Positions 1 through 7,625 of a stretch of 41,728 nt of DNA are shown here, one piece after another. Below the pieces are notes generated by a model. It saw only the letters and a program-made list of their open reading frames with translations. It was not told the origin of the DNA and searched no databases. Each line of letters opens with the position of its first letter. Within the stretch, counting starts at the first letter, position 1. The position numbers and the translations under genes are program-made. This DNA is from Bacillota bacterium (GTDB taxonomy: Bacteria > Bacillota > Clostridia > Lachnospirales > Bianqueaceae): assembly GCA_017620135.1 (NCBI GenBank), contig JAFZQZ010000117.1, positions 1-41,728 on the forward strand. Reading direction: 5' to 3'.

Positions 1-77
1 GCGGCTTCTCCGGCGGTGGCGGCGGAGTAGGTGGCGGTGGTGGCGGCGGAGGCGGTGGCGGCGGCCACAGCTTCTGA
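1..77 (+). CDS. Gly-rich C-terminal end of a membrane protein (YgcG/TPM or DUF2207 type), partial
   Basis: Only the last 24 or so codons are present, read in the frame that ends in TGA at 75-77. The peptide is almost pure glycine and ends in His-Ser-Phe. Gly-rich tails starting with GFSGGGG and ending in a short Ser/aromatic tip are typical of the C-termini of TPM-domain (YgcG-like) and DUF2207 membrane proteins. Which of the two it is cannot be decided without the upstream part. The next gene starts 40 bp downstream on the same strand, so the two may be co-transcribed. Confidence 0.6.
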   Translation, partial: GFSGGGGGVGGGGGGGGGGGGHSF

Positions 78-117
78 TGTCCGTACCGAATCTTGCATGT
101 GAAGAGGGGATGATTCC

Positions 118-1257
118 ATGGGAAATGAGATCACGTTAGTGGAAGTTAAGACCAAGGCGCAGCGCAGGACTTTTGTCGATTATCCGATCAAACTGTACCG
201 GGATGAACCGAATTTTGTTCCGGCTTTTTACGGAGATGATATGGCGGACTGGGATCCCAGGAAAAATCCTGCCTTCTCTTATTGTGAAGCAAGATCATGG
301 CTGGCCTACCGGGATGGAAAGGTAGTCGGAAGGATCGGCGCGATCCTTTCTCACCGTGCCAATGAGAAATGGGGAACAAAGCGGATGCGCTTTTCTCAGG
401 TGGACTTTATCGATGATCCGGCTGTTTCGGACGCGTTGTTTCAGAAAGTCGAGTCCTGGGCTAAAGAAAAAGGCATGGACGAACTGCAGGGGCCTCTGGG
501 ATTCTGTGACATGGACCGGGAAGGGATGCTGGTGGAAGGCTTTGACAGGCGTGGCCAGTTCATCACCTACTACAATCATCCGTATTATATCGAACATATG
601 AAGCGGCTTGGCTTTGAGAAGGATGCCGACTGGGTCGAATATCTTCTGCCGATCCCGGCGGTGGACGATCCCAAAATGCTCAGGATCAAACGGATCTCTG
701 ATCACATCCTCGCCAAAGGGAAATACCACGAAGTCCAGGTAAAGAACCGGCTGGCCTATAAACCCTGGATCAGGCAGGCGTTCGAACTGGTGAACAAAGC
801 CTATGGAGAACTGTACGGGACCGTAGATCTGGGCAAAGATCAGATCGAAAAGTATGCCGATAAGTTCATTCCGCTGATCGAACCGGAGTTCTGTTCACTG
901 GTCGCCGATGAGAATGAAAAACTCGTGGCATTCGGCGTGATGGGGATGTCCATGGCACAGGCCATGCAAAAAAGCCGCGGAAGACTGTTTCCTACCGGCT
1001 GGATCCATGTGCTGAGATCGCTTCAGAAGAATGATACCGTCGATATGTTCCTGATCGCCGTCGATCCGGCGCTGCAGGGCGTGGGACTGAATTCGATCGT
1101 CATGACACATTTGTGGGAAGGAGCCGTCAAACGCGGTATCGTGAACGCCGAGACCGGTCCCATGCTGGAGATGAACGAGAAGATCCTGTCCCAGTGGAGA
1201 GCGCTGACGGTCATCCCGCATAAAAGGCGTCGCTGCTTTGTGAAGAAGATCGGATAA
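118..1257 (+). CDS. GNAT-like acetyltransferase-fold protein (YghO-like)
   Basis: The 379-residue protein resembles the family often annotated as hypothetical or N-acetyltransferase (YghO-like). It has an N-terminal region with YRDEPNFVP and a central block GPLGFCDMDREGMLVEGF followed by YYNHPYY and GFEKDADW. The C-terminal half carries a GNAT-like segment: a beta strand DMFLIAVDPALQGVGL resembling the acyl-CoA binding region, then a C-terminal strand rich in basic residues. No signal peptide or membrane segment is seen. The start ATG is preceded by a purine-rich GAGGGGATG. The substrate is unknown; the family call rests on motif memory rather than alignment. Confidence 0.7.
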   Translation: MGNEITLVEVKTKAQRRTFVDYPIKLYRDEPNFVPAFYGDDMADWDPRKNPAFSYCEARSWLAYRDGKVVGRIGAILSHRANEKWGTKRMRFSQVDFIDDPAVSDALFQKVESWAKEKGMDELQGPLGFCDMDREGMLVEGFDRRGQFITYYNHPYYIEHMKRLGFEKDADWVEYLLPIPAVDDPKMLRIKRISDHILAKGKYHEVQVKNRLAYKPWIRQAFELVNKAYGELYGTVDLGKDQIEKYADKFIPLIEPEFCSLVADENEKLVAFGVMGMSMAQAMQKSRGRLFPTGWIHVLRSLQKNDTVDMFLIAVDPALQGVGLNSIVMTHLWEGAVKRGIVNAETGPMLEMNEKILSQWRALTVIPHKRRRCFVKKIG

Positions 1258-1328
1258 GGAGATCGATATCCTTCGGCTGCCATTTGTGAGGAAATTGTAA
1301 ACTTTTGACTATATTTTCACGTTTGATG

Positions 1329-1357
1329 TTGCATCTTTCGTGGAAATCGGTTAGAAT
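1329..1357 (+). promoter_or_regulatory. SigA-type promoter for the HU gene
   Basis: TTGCAT (1329-1334) and TAGAAT (1352-1357) are separated by exactly 17 bp. The position is about 65 bp upstream of the HU start codon, leaving room for a short leader and the AAGGAGGT ribosome binding site at 1411-1418. Confidence 0.7.
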
Positions 1358-1424
1358 ATACACAAGATAGAGGTTCAAAGGAAATACGAACATTATCTGA
1401 TCATTTTATAAAGGAGGTACGGTT

Positions 1425-1691
1425 ATGAACAAGACTCAGTTCATCAAACAGGTCGCAGAAGCTGCCGAGGTTTCCAATCGTGAAGCTGCAAAAGTGGTGA
1501 ATGCCGCACTGGATCTGATCATCAAAGGAGTCAAGGAAGATGGCACAGTAACATTCCCGGGCTTCGGAACATTTGAAACGAAAACAGTACCTGCTCGCAC
1601 GGGAGAATTCCGTGGAAAGAAGTACTCAACAAAAGCACATAAAGCCCCCGCATTCCACGCAGGAGCAAACTTCAAAGCGGAGGTCAAGTGA
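1425..1691 (+). CDS. hup: DNA-binding protein HU
   Basis: An 88-residue histone-like protein, the normal HU length. It binds and bends DNA non-specifically as a dimer and compacts the nucleoid. It begins MNKTQFIKQVAEAAEVS, has the family core GFGTFETKTVPARTGEFRGKKY (beta arm region with the conserved Arg/Gly) and ends in the usual FKAEVK. A strong ribosome binding site (AAGGAGGT) lies 6 bp before the ATG. It is a single-gene unit: its own promoter upstream and a strong hairpin terminator downstream. Confidence 0.96.
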   Translation: MNKTQFIKQVAEAAEVSNREAAKVVNAALDLIIKGVKEDGTVTFPGFGTFETKTVPARTGEFRGKKYSTKAHKAPAFHAGANFKAEVK

Positions 1692-1729
1692 TAAGACCAT
1701 CTTTGAGGTACTTAAGCTGAGCATAGAAG

Positions 1730-1757
1730 GCCGGCCCTGAGTAAGGGCCGGCTTTTT
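1730..1757 (+). terminator. Rho-independent terminator of HU
   Basis: A perfect 8-bp GC-rich stem (GCCGGCCC / GGGCCGGC) with a 7-nt loop is followed at once by five T residues. It lies 39 bp after the HU stop codon. Confidence 0.9.
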
Positions 1758-1765
1758 CCGTCTAT

Positions 1766-1797
1766 AAACCGCCTTGCATGCTGTGTAGGGCGGTTTT
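1766..1797. terminator. Bidirectional terminator between hup and lysA
   Basis: The stem AAACCGCC / GGCGGTTT encloses a 15-nt loop. It has a T run on the + side and lies immediately downstream of the lysA stop on the - strand, so it can stop lysA transcription and back up the HU terminator. Confidence 0.7.
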
Positions 1798-1798
1798 T

Positions 1799-3019
1799 CT
1801 ATTCAAAATTACGGATCAGGTCTTCCAGCGTATCACGCCGTCGGATCAGCCGGACAGATCCGTCTTCCCGGATCAGTACCTCCGCGGGGCGCAGCCGGTT
1901 GTTATAATTCGAAGCCATGCTGTAGCAGTAAGCGCCGGCATCGTGCACGATGACCAGATCGCCTTCCTCCATGACCGGCATTTCCCGGTCTTTGGCCAGG
2001 ATATCGCCGGACTCGCAGATGTTGCCAACGACGGTAAAAGGTTTTTGGGGTGCTTCCGGTCGGTGCGGCCATGTCTCGATCTCATGGTAGGCGTCGTAGA
2101 GTACCGGTCTGATCAGAACATTGAAACCGATATCCGTTCCGCAGTACAGGTGACCGGCGTTTTCCTTGACTGCATGGACTGTGCCGAGCAAAACAGCGGA
2201 TTCGGCACTGATATAGCGTCCGGGTTCGACTTTGAACCGGACTTGTCTGCCGTAGGATCCGGCAAAAGCGTAGAACAGCTCGTCCAGTCTGCGGCCGAGT
2301 TCGTTTAGATCCAGCCGGTGCTGGGTTTTCACGTCATAGGGCATGCCAAAGCCCCCGCCGAGATCGATAAAGTCAAGATCCGGGAAGTCTTTTGCGACGT
2401 CCAGCAGAGCTCGGACACCTTCCAGATAGATCTCTCCGTCCAGAAAGAACGAGCCGATGTGCTGGTTGATGCCCACCAGGCGGATGCCGGTTCCCCGGAT
2501 AATATTTCTGGCCTCGTCCAGCTGATCCAGGCTGACCGCGAACTTGGTCTTTTTGCCGCCGGTCACGACTTTGTCACTGTGACCGGCGCCAACACCGCTG
2601 TTGATGCGAAGCGAAGCCCTGGCCCCGGGGAAGGTCCGGCCGAAACGGCGGAGCTGAGAGAGGGAGTCGATGCTTACGACGATCCCGCGCTGAACGGCAA
2701 AAGCCATTTCTTCCGTACTGACGTTGTTGCTGATATAAAAGATCTCATCCAGCCCATAGCCGGCTTTTTCTTCTACATAGATCTCTCCGGGCGACATAGC
2801 GTCCGCCATCAGTCCTTCTTCATGTGCGATCCGGAGGAGTGAGAGATTGTTGTTTGCCTTCACACTATAGTTGACGGAAAAGGCGGGGTAGGAAACAAGG
2901 TTTTTGATCTCGCGGCAGCGTGCGCGGAAAACCCGCTCGTTATATACGTAAAGAGGTGATCCGTAGTCCGCGATCAGTTCTTTTGGATCCAGCCCCTCAA
3001 AAAACAGTTCATCTTTCAT
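1799..3019 (-). CDS. lysA: Diaminopimelate decarboxylase
   Basis: Decarboxylates meso-diaminopimelate to L-lysine, the last step of lysine synthesis, using PLP. The 406-residue protein is a fold-type III (alanine racemase-like) decarboxylase. Lys54 in YSVKAN is the Schiff-base lysine. HIGS (187-190), GGGFG (221-225) and EPGR (265-268) form the phosphate-binding side, and CESGD (335-339) supplies the substrate-specific cysteine from the partner subunit. The C-terminal AYCYSMASNYN is conserved. AGGAGA precedes the ATG. It is transcribed alone, divergent from the next gene and convergent with hup. Confidence 0.95.
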   Translation of the reverse strand: MKDELFFEGLDPKELIADYGSPLYVYNERVFRARCREIKNLVSYPAFSVNYSVKANNNLSLLRIAHEEGLMADAMSPGEIYVEEKAGYGLDEIFYISNNVSTEEMAFAVQRGIVVSIDSLSQLRRFGRTFPGARASLRINSGVGAGHSDKVVTGGKKTKFAVSLDQLDEARNIIRGTGIRLVGINQHIGSFFLDGEIYLEGVRALLDVAKDFPDLDFIDLGGGFGMPYDVKTQHRLDLNELGRRLDELFYAFAGSYGRQVRFKVEPGRYISAESAVLLGTVHAVKENAGHLYCGTDIGFNVLIRPVLYDAYHEIETWPHRPEAPQKPFTVVGNICESGDILAKDREMPVMEEGDLVIVHDAGAYCYSMASNYNNRLRPAEVLIREDGSVRLIRRRDTLEDLIRNFE

Positions 3020-3101
3020 GGATTTTTTCTCCTGATTGAGGTATACTTCAGTTTAGCACAAGCTGTTTCATAATTCTATGGATGATATGGAGAAAAGCTT
3101 T

Positions 3102-3950
3102 ATGAATCCGTTGGTTTTTCAGTCAGATTTTGGTTTGGAAGACGGCGCGGTCAGCGCTATGTACGGAGTTGCCTACAGTGTCGACCCGACGATCCGTATG
3201 TTCGACCTGACACATGAGATTGAACCATACAACATCTGGGACGCGAGTTACCGCCTCATCCAGGCCGTCACCTACTGGCCGGCCGGGACGGTGTTCGTTT
3301 CCGTGGTCGATCCGGGCGTCGGATCCGGACGCAGGTCCATTGCGGTTTTGACCAGCCAGGGACAGATCATCGTGACGCCGGATAACGGTACCCTGACGCA
3401 TATCAAGCGGATGCTCGGCATCCGGGAGGCAAGAAGCATCGATGAGTCCAGAAACCGTCTGAAAGGTTCGGAGGAATCCTATACTTTCCACGGACGGGAC
3501 GTCTACGCATATACCGGTGCGAGACTGGCTGCGGGCGTGATCACGTTCGAGGAAGTGGGGCCGCTGATCGATCCTTCCACTGTCGTGGAACTGGCAACTG
3601 TCGCGCCGACCGCACAGGATGATTTTGTGAGCGGAACGGTCGATGTGCTCGATATCCGGTTTGGAAGCCTGTGGACGAATATTTCCAAAGCACTTTTTGA
3701 CCGGCTGGGGATCCAGGTGGGAGAGACCGTTGAGATAATGATCGAAAACGATACCCGGATCCTTTACCACAATCTGATGAAGTTTACGCATTCGTTCGCG
3801 GAAGTGAGAGTGGGCGAACCGCTTCTGTATGTGAATTCGCTCGGCTGCATGGCGGTCGCGATCAACCAGGGAAGCTTCGCGCGTGCCTATAATATCGGTA
3901 CCGGAAACAGTTGGCGGATCACGATCCGCCCATCCAGATTCCAGCTGTGA
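3102..3950 (+). CDS. S-adenosyl-L-methionine hydroxide adenosyltransferase (DUF62)
   Basis: Members hydrolyse S-adenosylmethionine to adenosine and methionine using an activated water. The protein has the family motifs in order: FQSDFGLEDG at the N-terminus, DLTHEIEPYN, VSVVDPGVGSGRR, TPDNGTLTH, FHGRDVYA (side chains that activate water) and the C-terminal barrel with RFGSLWTNI. I chose the ATG at 3102 because GGAGA sits 8 bp before it and the protein then begins directly at the first conserved strand. An in-frame ATG at 3078 would add eight residues. It is a single gene followed by a terminator. Confidence 0.88.
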   Translation: MNPLVFQSDFGLEDGAVSAMYGVAYSVDPTIRMFDLTHEIEPYNIWDASYRLIQAVTYWPAGTVFVSVVDPGVGSGRRSIAVLTSQGQIIVTPDNGTLTHIKRMLGIREARSIDESRNRLKGSEESYTFHGRDVYAYTGARLAAGVITFEEVGPLIDPSTVVELATVAPTAQDDFVSGTVDVLDIRFGSLWTNISKALFDRLGIQVGETVEIMIENDTRILYHNLMKFTHSFAEVRVGEPLLYVNSLGCMAVAINQGSFARAYNIGTGNSWRITIRPSRFQL

Positions 3951-3960
3951 TCAGAGAGAA

Positions 3961-3996
3961 ACAGACTGTGAGAGATCTCAACAGTCTGTTTTTTTA
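3961..3996 (+). terminator. Rho-independent terminator
   Basis: A perfect 9-bp stem ACAGACTGT / ACAGTCTGT with an 11-nt loop is followed by an uninterrupted T run. It starts 10 bp after the adenosyltransferase stop codon. Confidence 0.9.
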
Positions 3997-4020
3997 TGGG
4001 TATTCGGTTTTTCGCGTAAG

Positions 4021-5442
4021 TTATGCTTTTAATTCGTTAATGAGAATATCGAGGGAACCTTTAGCGTCACCGAGTAGAAGACGAACGCCGTTCTCCCGGG
4101 TGTACAAAGGATTCTCGACACCGGCATAACCGGGATTCAGGTCGAAATTGCAGATGAACACTCGGGAAGCCTGGTCGACATTCAAGATGGGCATACCATA
4201 GATAGGTGTACCTTCTGCCTCACGGGCTGCCGGGTTGAGAACATCATTGGCACCGATGACTACGACGGCGTCAGCACTCTTGAAATCATCGTTGATCATA
4301 TCCAGTTCGCAGAGCTCATCGTAATCGATATCCGCTTCAGCCAGGAGCACATTCATGTGACCAGGCATTCTGCCGGCAACGGGATGGATCGCAAAGCGAA
4401 CCGAAGCACCCTGTCTGATGAGCACGTCCCGGAGTTCGCGGACTTTATGCTGTGCCTGCGACAGAGCCATACCATAGCCGGGAACGATAATGACATTTTC
4501 CGCACCCTTGAGCGTCATGGTTTCTTCCTGCTCGGGAACCGGTTCCTCAGCCACTGCTTCGGCAGTTTCAGGTTCGCGAACAGGTTCCGGGGCAGCTTCT
4601 TCGACTGGTTCTTCCACCGATATTTCCGGTGTCTTTTCCGTCTGTTTGGTAGTCTTGCCCAGAAGGACATCGATCAGACGGCGGTTCATTGCCCTGCACA
4701 TGAACGTCGTGAGCAGAAGGCCACTGGAGCCGACGATCCCTCCAATGGCCACAAGCAGGATGTTATAAACGGCCATACCGGCCACCGCTCCTGCTACACC
4801 GGAGAGAGAATTAAGCAGAGAGATAGCTACCGGCATATCGGCGCCTCCCACACGGAGCGCAAACAAAACGCCAAAGAACAAGGCGGCCAGGGAAAGTACC
4901 AGAGCCAGATCAGGTTTGCCGATACCGGCCAGCACACAGGCAGCGATCATTAGAACGCCCAGCAGGATACTGACAGTTCCATAGCCCTTTATAATAACAG
5001 GCGCGGAAGAAATCTTTCTTGCCAGCTTTAGCGCGGCGATCGTACTTCCGGAAAAGGTGATGAGACCAATGATCAGGGCTAGGCAGGCGGTCACGTTCCC
5101 AAAGACGGAGCTGCCCGTCTTAAGCAATTCGATACCACCGACAAGAGCACTGGCCAGACCACCGATCCCGTTTAAAGCACCGACCATTTGAGGCATTTCA
5201 ATCATTTGGATCTTTCTGGCCCAAAGGATTCCGCAGGAAGCGCCTACAGCCATAGCGACCCATAACCACACGCTAAGAAGTCCCTTAGCCTGAATCAGGG
5301 TAATAATGACAGCCGCAGCCATCGCCATGACACTCAACAGATTGCCCTGGACAGCGCTTTTTACTTTGCTCTGCATGGACAGTCCTACTAAAACGACAGC
5401 GGAAAGAATGGCAGAAAGAATATAATAGATGATAGGATTCAT
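4021..5442 (-). CDS. pntB: NAD(P) transhydrogenase subunit beta (PntB), variant NADP site
   Basis: The membrane and NADP(H)-binding subunit of the proton-pumping transhydrogenase. Residues 1-255 hold about nine membrane helices (domain II). Residues 264-308 are a Pro/Glu-rich acidic linker. Residues 310-473 are the soluble domain III with GYGMALSQAQ (322-331), HPVAGRMPGHMNVLLAEA and IGANDV (396-401). At the place where well-studied PntB proteins have Lys-Arg-Ser, which holds the NADP 2'-phosphate, this one has Asn432-Phe433-Asp434 before GYAGVENPLY. Substrate preference may therefore differ. The start codon overlaps the pntA2 stop by 4 bp. It is the last gene of a three-gene operon. Confidence 0.93.
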   Translation of the reverse strand: MNPIIYYILSAILSAVVLVGLSMQSKVKSAVQGNLLSVMAMAAAVIITLIQAKGLLSVWLWVAMAVGASCGILWARKIQMIEMPQMVGALNGIGGLASALVGGIELLKTGSSVFGNVTACLALIIGLITFSGSTIAALKLARKISSAPVIIKGYGTVSILLGVLMIAACVLAGIGKPDLALVLSLAALFFGVLFALRVGGADMPVAISLLNSLSGVAGAVAGMAVYNILLVAIGGIVGSSGLLLTTFMCRAMNRRLIDVLLGKTTKQTEKTPEISVEEPVEEAAPEPVREPETAEAVAEEPVPEQEETMTLKGAENVIIVPGYGMALSQAQHKVRELRDVLIRQGASVRFAIHPVAGRMPGHMNVLLAEADIDYDELCELDMINDDFKSADAVVVIGANDVLNPAAREAEGTPIYGMPILNVDQASRVFICNFDLNPGYAGVENPLYTRENGVRLLLGDAKGSLDILINELKA

Positions 5443-5732
5443 TCTGCCTTACCCACCTTTTCTTTTTTATTGAACATCCTAAGCATACGATGGGTGATAA
5501 AATAACCTCCGGAGATATTGACCATGGCTAAGGCGGCCGCAAGGAGTGCAACGATCAATACCAGAGTTTTGTCTGCACCAGCAGCCGCAAGCAGAGCAGC
5601 CAGGATGGTAATGCCGGAAAGAGCGTTCATACCGGACATCAGCGGTGTATGCAGGAGGCTGGGGACTTGTTTGATGATCAGATAGCCCACGATAGAGGCT
5701 GTCAGAAAAACGCCGATCAGAATCCATTCCAT
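5439..5732 (-). CDS. pntAB: NAD(P) transhydrogenase alpha subunit, membrane part (PntA2)
   Basis: A short membrane protein of about 97 residues with three to four hydrophobic helices. It matches the C-terminal membrane part of PntA, which in many bacteria is a separate gene. The segment LLHTPLMSGMNALSGITI is the family signature at the start of the second helix. I chose the ATG at 5732 (MEWILIG) because an AGGGG lies upstream at a normal distance; an ATG at 5753 would add seven residues. It sits between pntA1 (42 bp gap) and pntB (4-bp overlap). Confidence 0.9.
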   Translation of the reverse strand: MEWILIGVFLTASIVGYLIIKQVPSLLHTPLMSGMNALSGITILAALLAAAGADKTLVLIVALLAAALAMVNISGGYFITHRMLRMFNKKEKVGKAE

Positions 5733-5774
5733 ACGCAGGAACCCCTTATACATGTGGATCGTTTGAGCGAAAGC

Positions 5775-6938
5775 TCAGGCAAGTCCCATCGCTTCCAGTG
5801 CACCTTTGTGGACGATCTTTTCACCGTCGGTAACGCGAATGGAAGCATCAATGGGATCATTCAGGTCGAGGGTAAGTTTTCCGTCTTCTCGAACCAGGTG
5901 TTTGACCAGGTTGTAGACATTCTGCGCAAACATCCAGGTGGAAGAGGTAGGCAGGAACCCGGGTATGTTTTTGATGCCTTCGATAGTGACATTATACTTG
6001 ACATCACAGATACCAGGTGTGGTAATCTCACAGTTTCCGCCCTGATCAATGGCGATATCGACAATAACGGAACCGGGCTGCATGGATTTGACCATCTCTT
6101 CCGTAATGATGACAGGAGCCAGACGGCCGGGGACCAGTGCACTCAGAAATACAATATCCATCTTAGGAAGGACAGCGGCGATAGCTTCACGTTCTTTCTG
6201 CAGAAATTCGTGTTTAAGGGCTTTGGCGTAACCACCTTCGGCAACCGCTTCTTCATCCGGGATGCCAAGTTCAACAATCTTCGCGCCGAGGCTCTTGATC
6301 TGTTCGTTGGCAACGGAACGGATATCAGCGCCGTATACGATAGCGCCGAGACGTTTCGCAGTCGCGATAGCCTGCAGACCGGCGACGCCTGCACCAACGA
6401 CCAGTACATTTGCGGGGCGGATAGAACCGACAGCACAGAAAATGTTGGGAATAAACTTGCCAAGGCGTTCAGCGGCCATGACGATCCCGCGATAACCGGC
6501 ACAGGTACTCATGGAAGTCAGTGCGTCCATGCTCTGTGCGCGGGAGATACGAGGAATACCGTCCAGAGTCAGGCCGATCACGCCTTTTTTCGCCATCATC
6601 TTAACCATTTCATGGTTTACCGGAGAAGCCGGATGAATAAAGGTGATAAGGTACTGTCCTTTGTGCATCATGTCGATCTCATGGACGCCTATCTGTTCGT
6701 TGAACAAAGGTTCCTTGACCTTTAGAATAAGCTCAGATCTTTCGTATAACTCTTTGACATCGCTGACCATAACAGCACCGGCGGCAGCATAGGCATCATC
6801 TGAAATAAACGCGCCATTTCCAGCGCCAGCTTCTACCAGCACCGTGTGTCCATCACGAACAAACTTTGCTACAGTCTCCGGGGTAGCAGCCACCCTGTTT
6901 TCATCGTGCATGATCTCTTTTGGAACACCGATAATCAT
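5775..6938 (-). CDS. pntAA: NAD(P) transhydrogenase alpha subunit part 1, NAD(H)-binding (PntA1)
   Basis: The soluble NAD(H)-binding domain I of the transhydrogenase, 387 residues, related to alanine dehydrogenase. It begins MIIGVPKEIMHDENRVAATPETV, and has the Rossmann loop GAGVAGLQAIATAKRLGA and the later IVDIAIDQGGNCE strand. I chose the ATG at 6938 because it follows AAGGAG and matches the family N-terminus; 23 extra codons upstream do not look like protein. It is first in the operon pntAA-pntAB-pntB and is preceded by a good promoter and two inverted repeats. Confidence 0.93.
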   Translation of the reverse strand: MIIGVPKEIMHDENRVAATPETVAKFVRDGHTVLVEAGAGNGAFISDDAYAAAGAVMVSDVKELYERSELILKVKEPLFNEQIGVHEIDMMHKGQYLITFIHPASPVNHEMVKMMAKKGVIGLTLDGIPRISRAQSMDALTSMSTCAGYRGIVMAAERLGKFIPNIFCAVGSIRPANVLVVGAGVAGLQAIATAKRLGAIVYGADIRSVANEQIKSLGAKIVELGIPDEEAVAEGGYAKALKHEFLQKEREAIAAVLPKMDIVFLSALVPGRLAPVIITEEMVKSMQPGSVIVDIAIDQGGNCEITTPGICDVKYNVTIEGIKNIPGFLPTSSTWMFAQNVYNLVKHLVREDGKLTLDLNDPIDASIRVTDGEKIVHKGALEAMGLA

Positions 6939-6969
6939 GATATGTCTCCTTATGGAATTGTTTGGTTGT

Positions 6970-6990
6970 CCAGGGATCGATTGTCCCTGG
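6970..6990. repeat. Inverted repeat in the pnt leader
   Basis: CCAGGGA / TCCCTGG form a perfect 7-bp inverted repeat around a 7-nt loop. It lies between the -10 element and the pntAA ribosome binding site. It may be a leader hairpin or an operator; no T run follows, so it is not an ordinary terminator. Confidence 0.5.
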
Positions 6991-6997
6991 CACCCCA

Positions 6998-7026
6998 ATA
7001 TTAACACTTATATACAAAAAAGTAAA
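6998..7026 (-). promoter_or_regulatory. SigA-type promoter of the pnt operon
   Basis: On the - strand TTTACT (7026-7021) and TAATAT (7003-6998) are 17 bp apart, about 60 bp upstream of the pntAA start. Confidence 0.65.
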
Positions 7027-7046
7027 CCAAAAACACTTGTGTTTGG
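7027..7046. promoter_or_regulatory. Possible operator next to the pnt -35 box
   Basis: A 20-bp imperfect palindrome (ends CCAAA/TTTGG, 8 of 10 positions symmetric) directly abuts the -35 element of the pnt promoter. Size and position suit a dimeric regulator, but no regulator gene is adjacent. Confidence 0.4.
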
Positions 7047-7177
7047 TGCATTTGGTCGAAAAGGATGTAGTATATCATAAAGCGACACAATAACGCCTTT
7101 TATGAAGAAACCGCTCTTTTGAGAAAGCAGAACCTAGCAGCAAAACAGTCTCCTCCAGTAGTGCGCAGAAAAAAACC

Positions 7178-7206
7178 TTGCATTTTCCGTGGATAGAAGC
7201 TATAAT
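7178..7206 (+). promoter_or_regulatory. Promoter of 6S RNA
   Basis: TTGCAT (7178-7183) and a consensus TATAAT (7201-7206) are separated by 17 bp. Start of transcription is expected near 7213, where the 6S RNA closing stem begins. Confidence 0.8.
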
Positions 7207-7212
7207 CAGTGT

Positions 7213-7404
7213 CAGTAAATCTTTCTGGGGTGTTCGATAACCTGTTTAATTGAACCTACACTCTTGATAAGGGTTTCCTAAATGAGTCGGCATGCTATGT
7301 CAGGCCCCAAGCTAATTCCGTACCGGTATCCCCGGCGGCGGGGGAAGACAGACCCATGCGCTGCGGTTACCCACCTAGCTTTTGGCTAGGCGTCAATTTA
7401 CAGG
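7213..7404 (+). ncRNA. ssrS: 6S RNA
   Basis: An RNA of about 190 nt that mimics an open promoter and binds the housekeeping RNA polymerase. The 5' part contains CTGGGGTGTTCGATAACC and TTGAACCTACACTC, like the Bacillota 6S RNAs. The 3' part has TGCGGTTACCCACCTAG and GGCGTCAA, also typical. The closing stem is visible: GTAAAT near 7215-7220 pairs with ATTTAC at 7396-7401. The apical arm around 7290-7365 is GC-rich and self-complementary. Exact ends are inferred. No terminator separates it from the tRNA that starts 27 bp later. Confidence 0.85.
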
Positions 7405-7431
7405 ACCGGCACTCTGGAGGATTTATCTGTT

Positions 7432-7504
7432 GGGGGCGTAGCTCAGCTGGGAGAGCGTTCGGTTCGCATCCGAGAGGTCAAGGGTTCGAATCCCTCCGTC
7501 TCCA
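7432..7504 (+). tRNA. tRNA-Ala (CGC)
   Basis: The 73-nt cloverleaf folds cleanly: acceptor GGGGGCG / CGTCTCC, D arm, anticodon stem TTCGG / CCGAG, T arm AGGG-TTCGAAT-CCCT. The loop TTCGCAT gives anticodon CGC, which reads GCG (alanine). The acceptor contains G3-U70, the identity element for alanyl-tRNA synthetase. CCA is not encoded. The 3' half is the integration site of the island, and insertion leaves the gene intact. Confidence 0.93.
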
Positions 7505-7505
7505 T
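7484..7505 (+). repeat. attL: 22-bp core in the tRNA-Ala 3' end
   Basis: The 22 bp covering the T arm and 3' acceptor strand are repeated exactly at 15179-15200. All but the first base recur at 16723 onward. The integrase gene is the first gene to the right, as is usual for tRNA-targeting elements. Confidence 0.85.
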
Positions 7506-7517
7506 GTCATTTTGGTT

Positions 7518-7556
7518 CCCGGAAGCCGCATAGAATAAGGCTTCCGGGGTTTTTTT
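7518..7556 (+). terminator. Terminator after tRNA-Ala
   Basis: A 10-bp stem CCCGGAAGCC / GGCTTCCGGG with an 11-nt loop is followed by seven T residues. A near copy occurs at 16756-16790, after the third att copy. Confidence 0.9.
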
Positions 7557-7570
7557 ATCTCCTTGTTTTT

Positions 7571-7598
7571 TGAGAACAGATGACACTATCTGTTCTCA
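7571..7598. repeat. Inverted repeat TGAGAACAGAT (probable integrase arm sites or hairpin)
   Basis: A perfect 11-bp inverted repeat with a 6-nt centre. TGAGAAC also occurs as GTTCTCA near 7613, twice in direct orientation at about 15099-15117, and as an imperfect inverted pair at about 16806-16833. Its presence beside every att core suggests arm-type integrase sites. A T run follows it, so it could also act as a second terminator. Confidence 0.55.
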
Positions 7599-7625
7599 TT
7601 TTTGTAGTGTTAGTTCTCAATAAAA

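Noticed and set aside
5649..6725. 358-codon + strand frame
   Set aside because: It is antisense to pntAA and pntAB, whose family motifs are complete.
7356..7538. 60-codon frame over the tRNA
   Set aside because: It covers the end of the 6S RNA and the whole tRNA-Ala, so it is not protein coding.
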